From Phycisphaeraceae bacterium (GTDB lineage: Bacteria; Planctomycetota; Phycisphaerae; Phycisphaerales; Phycisphaeraceae), in assembly GCA_020850375.1 (NCBI GenBank), contig JADZET010000317.1, forward strand, positions 1 through 25,056: a DNA stretch of 25,056 nt, in the 5' to 3' direction. The notes under the pieces were generated by a model. The model was not told the DNA's origin and searched no databases. It saw nothing but the letters and a program-made list of their open reading frames with translations. How positions within the stretch are numbered: the stretch's first letter is position 1; each line of letters starts with the position of its first letter. A program made the translations under genes and the position numbers. Below are positions 23,244 through 25,056 of this stretch, in pieces.

Positions 23244-25056
23244 TTGAGTTCACGCCCAAGAGCTGGCCACGGCTGCCGTTACCGTCTTGTGCTGTCGCTG
23301 TTAATGGGTTTGTTTGCGGCGTCGCGGGCGTCGGTGGTGGCTCAGACGGTTGCCGCAACAGAGTCTCCGCGCGTGAGTCAGGATGTCGCCTCTGGATCCG
23401 CTTTGGCGTCTGATGTGAATGCTTCTGCAACACCGCAGCCAGGATCAGGCAGTGGTACGTCAACGATCGTAGAACCGCTGATCTCCCTGAACTTCCCCGA
23501 CAACGTGGACCTCGAGGTGCTGATCGAGTACGTCAGCCGGCGGCTGAAGATCAATATTCTTTACGACGCCCAGGTCAGCGGGAAGAAGGTGACGCTGCGG
23601 GCGCCGGCGCAGATTCCTGAGTCTTCGCTGCTGGGCGTGCTCGAGAGCGCGTTGCGGATGAAGGGGTTGGCTCTCGTCGACGCGGAGCAGGCGGGGTGGA
23701 AGAAGGTGGTCGTCACGACGTCGCTGACGGATATCACCAGCGGCGTGCGGGAGGGAAGCATCACTTCAGCCGCTGCGGGACAAGGTGGCGAGCATCCGGA
23801 GTCACTTCCGGGGGGGGCACCTCCGGGGGCGGGGGAGACGATTACGCAGGTGTTTCGGCTGCAATATGCGATGCCGGAGAAGGTCTCGGCGGTGCTCAAG
23901 CCGTTCCTGACGCCGACGGGGGCGAATACGGTCGAGCTGCCCGAATTGCGGATGTTGATCATCACGGACTTCGCCACGAACTTTAGGCGGCTGACGGACC
24001 TGATCAAGCTGGCCGATCAGCCGGGGCCGCCGATCGTGATTGAGCTCGTGGCGGTCAAAAACCTCCAGGCGGACCAGCTCGCGCAACAGGTAGCCAGGAT
24101 GCTGTTGTCCAAGCAGCGGGTCCTGGGCACGCGCTCGGCGGGCGGGATCATGACGGAGGTGAGCGCCGACCTCCGGACGAACCAGTTGATCCTCGTCGGC
24201 ACGCAGGTTCAGGTGGACGAAGCACGCGGCATGGCCGCGACGCTCGACGTGCCGTTGGGACTCGAGACGAAGATCTACCAGTTCTCGGCTGTCTCGCCCG
24301 AGCGGATGAACAAGCTTATTAAGGAGCTGATCGACCCGACGGACGCGGCGCGTCTCTACCGCTCGGCGATTGACAACGAGGCGGGGCTGCTGGTGGTGAC
24401 GACGACGCCGGCGATCCACGAGCAGCTGATCATGCTCAAGAAGGACCTCGACGCCATCCCGGACGAGGGGCAGAACCCCATCCGGCTCTACAAGCTCGAG
24501 AACACCACGGCTGTGGACGTGCTGGCGACGATCCGTTCGCTCGAGGGTGGGGAGGATCTGGCCACGCTGAGCGTGGGGGAGGAGGCGGCGGATCAGAAGG
24601 ACGCTGTGGGAGCGGCTGACGCAGCTTCTCCTGTCGTCAGCACGTCATCTAACGCGGCGGCGGCTTCAACCAGTGCGGAATCCCCCGATGACGCGGCGGA
24701 GTCACAAGCGCCTTCTCCCGCGCTTGGCGGTCTTCTTGCGGAGGACGGCAACGGCCGGCGTTATTCACGGGTGATGGACCGCTCATTGACCAAGGGCCCG
24801 GGCAAGGGACGTGATGCGGCGGTGCAGGGCATCCGCACCAAGAACGCCACGCTGACGGCCGACGTGAACACCAACAGCATTATCGTCATCGCCCAGCCGG
24901 CCGTGCAGAAGGTCTACGAGCAACTGATCAAGATGCTCGACAAGCGCCGGCCGCAGGTCTTGATCGAGGCGACGGTGGCGACGCTCGACACCAGCGGAGG
25001 ATTCTCGCTGGGCGTGGAGATCTCGGGCCGAACGGACCAGACCGCCAGCACGCGGA
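23244..25056 (+). CDS. Type II secretion/type IV pilus-like secretin, GspD family (3' partial)
   Basis: The frame is open from 23220 to the right edge. TTG at 23244 is chosen because GGAAGG at 23230-23235 lies eight bases upstream; an earlier TTG at 23226 has no signal. A signal peptide (YRLVLSLLMGLFAASRASVVA) ends at about 33. An N0 domain is at about 78-150 (SLNFPDNVDLEVLIEYVSRR). Four secretin_N-type repeats follow, beginning near TQVFRLQYAM, PIVIELVAVKN, TKIYQFSAVSPE and NPIRLYKLEN. The last is split by a low-complexity insert at about 436-528. QVLIEATVATLD begins the secretin pore domain, whose rest lies beyond the window. The product should form the outer-membrane channel. Confidence 0.88.
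   Translation, partial: MSSRPRAGHGCRYRLVLSLLMGLFAASRASVVAQTVAATESPRVSQDVASGSALASDVNASATPQPGSGSGTSTIVEPLISLNFPDNVDLEVLIEYVSRRLKINILYDAQVSGKKVTLRAPAQIPESSLLGVLESALRMKGLALVDAEQAGWKKVVVTTSLTDITSGVREGSITSAAAGQGGEHPESLPGGAPPGAGETITQVFRLQYAMPEKVSAVLKPFLTPTGANTVELPELRMLIITDFATNFRRLTDLIKLADQPGPPIVIELVAVKNLQADQLAQQVARMLLSKQRVLGTRSAGGIMTEVSADLRTNQLILVGTQVQVDEARGMAATLDVPLGLETKIYQFSAVSPERMNKLIKELIDPTDAARLYRSAIDNEAGLLVVTTTPAIHEQLIMLKKDLDAIPDEGQNPIRLYKLENTTAVDVLATIRSLEGGEDLATLSVGEEAADQKDAVGAADAASPVVSTSSNAAAASTSAESPDDAAESQAPSPALGGLLAEDGNGRRYSRVMDRSLTKGPGKGRDAAVQGIRTKNATLTADVNTNSIIVIAQPAVQKVYEQLIKMLDKRRPQVLIEATVATLDTSGGFSLGVEISGRTDQTASTR

Noticed and set aside
22726..23463. 245-aa minus-strand open frame over the secretin promoter and 5' end
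   Set aside because: It overlaps the secretin signal peptide, promoter and palindrome, has low-complexity R/S/T/P composition and no usable start signal.

Overview
The window reads as GC-rich bacterial DNA, most likely from a planctomycete. That is inference from gene content: a degenerate DUF1559-like pseudopilin with an FMDGH motif, a DUF1573 protein, a DUF6398 protein, a giant secreted YD/Rhs protein and a GspD-type secretin together. No rRNA, tRNA, CRISPR array, IS element or integrase is visible.

Region 1 (1-9668, + strand) is the late structural module of a tailed prophage or phage-like element, cut by the left edge. It runs from a DUF2190 capsid cement protein through small connector and tail-completion proteins, a LamG-like protein, an HK97-gp10-like protein, the tail tube and a tail-assembly chaperone pair. 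These are followed by a lipoprotein, the tape measure and distal virion proteins. Stop/start overlaps (TTGA, GTGA, ATGA) suggest coupled translation. Two points need hand annotation. The second chaperone frame is open far upstream of its first start codon, which suggests a -1 frameshift. The tape measure appears to start at ATC. A single minus-strand gene (4409-4930) sits inside this module like a moron.

Region 2 (9669-10926) is a border zone with a small minus-strand gene, an Xre-family regulator and a DUF6398 gene. A four-unit, 11-bp direct-repeat array lies upstream of the DUF6398 gene.

Region 3 (10927-22648, - strand) holds, in transcription order, an 864-aa exported helical protein, a 2070-aa exported YD-repeat protein with cysteine-rich ends, a small three-helix membrane protein, a pseudopilin-like protein, an exported DUF1573 protein and a membrane-anchored rhodanese. 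The first two are 41 bp apart and probably form an operon. Nearly all the products are predicted to be exported or membrane-bound.

Region 4 (22649-25056, + strand) is a divergent intergenic region followed by a type II secretion/type IV pilus-like secretin. The secretin has a visible promoter, a 17-bp palindrome where transcription should start, a strong ribosome binding site and a TTG start; it runs off the right edge. A 10-mer, CCCCCGGAAG, recurs in both prophage and host parts far more often than composition predicts.
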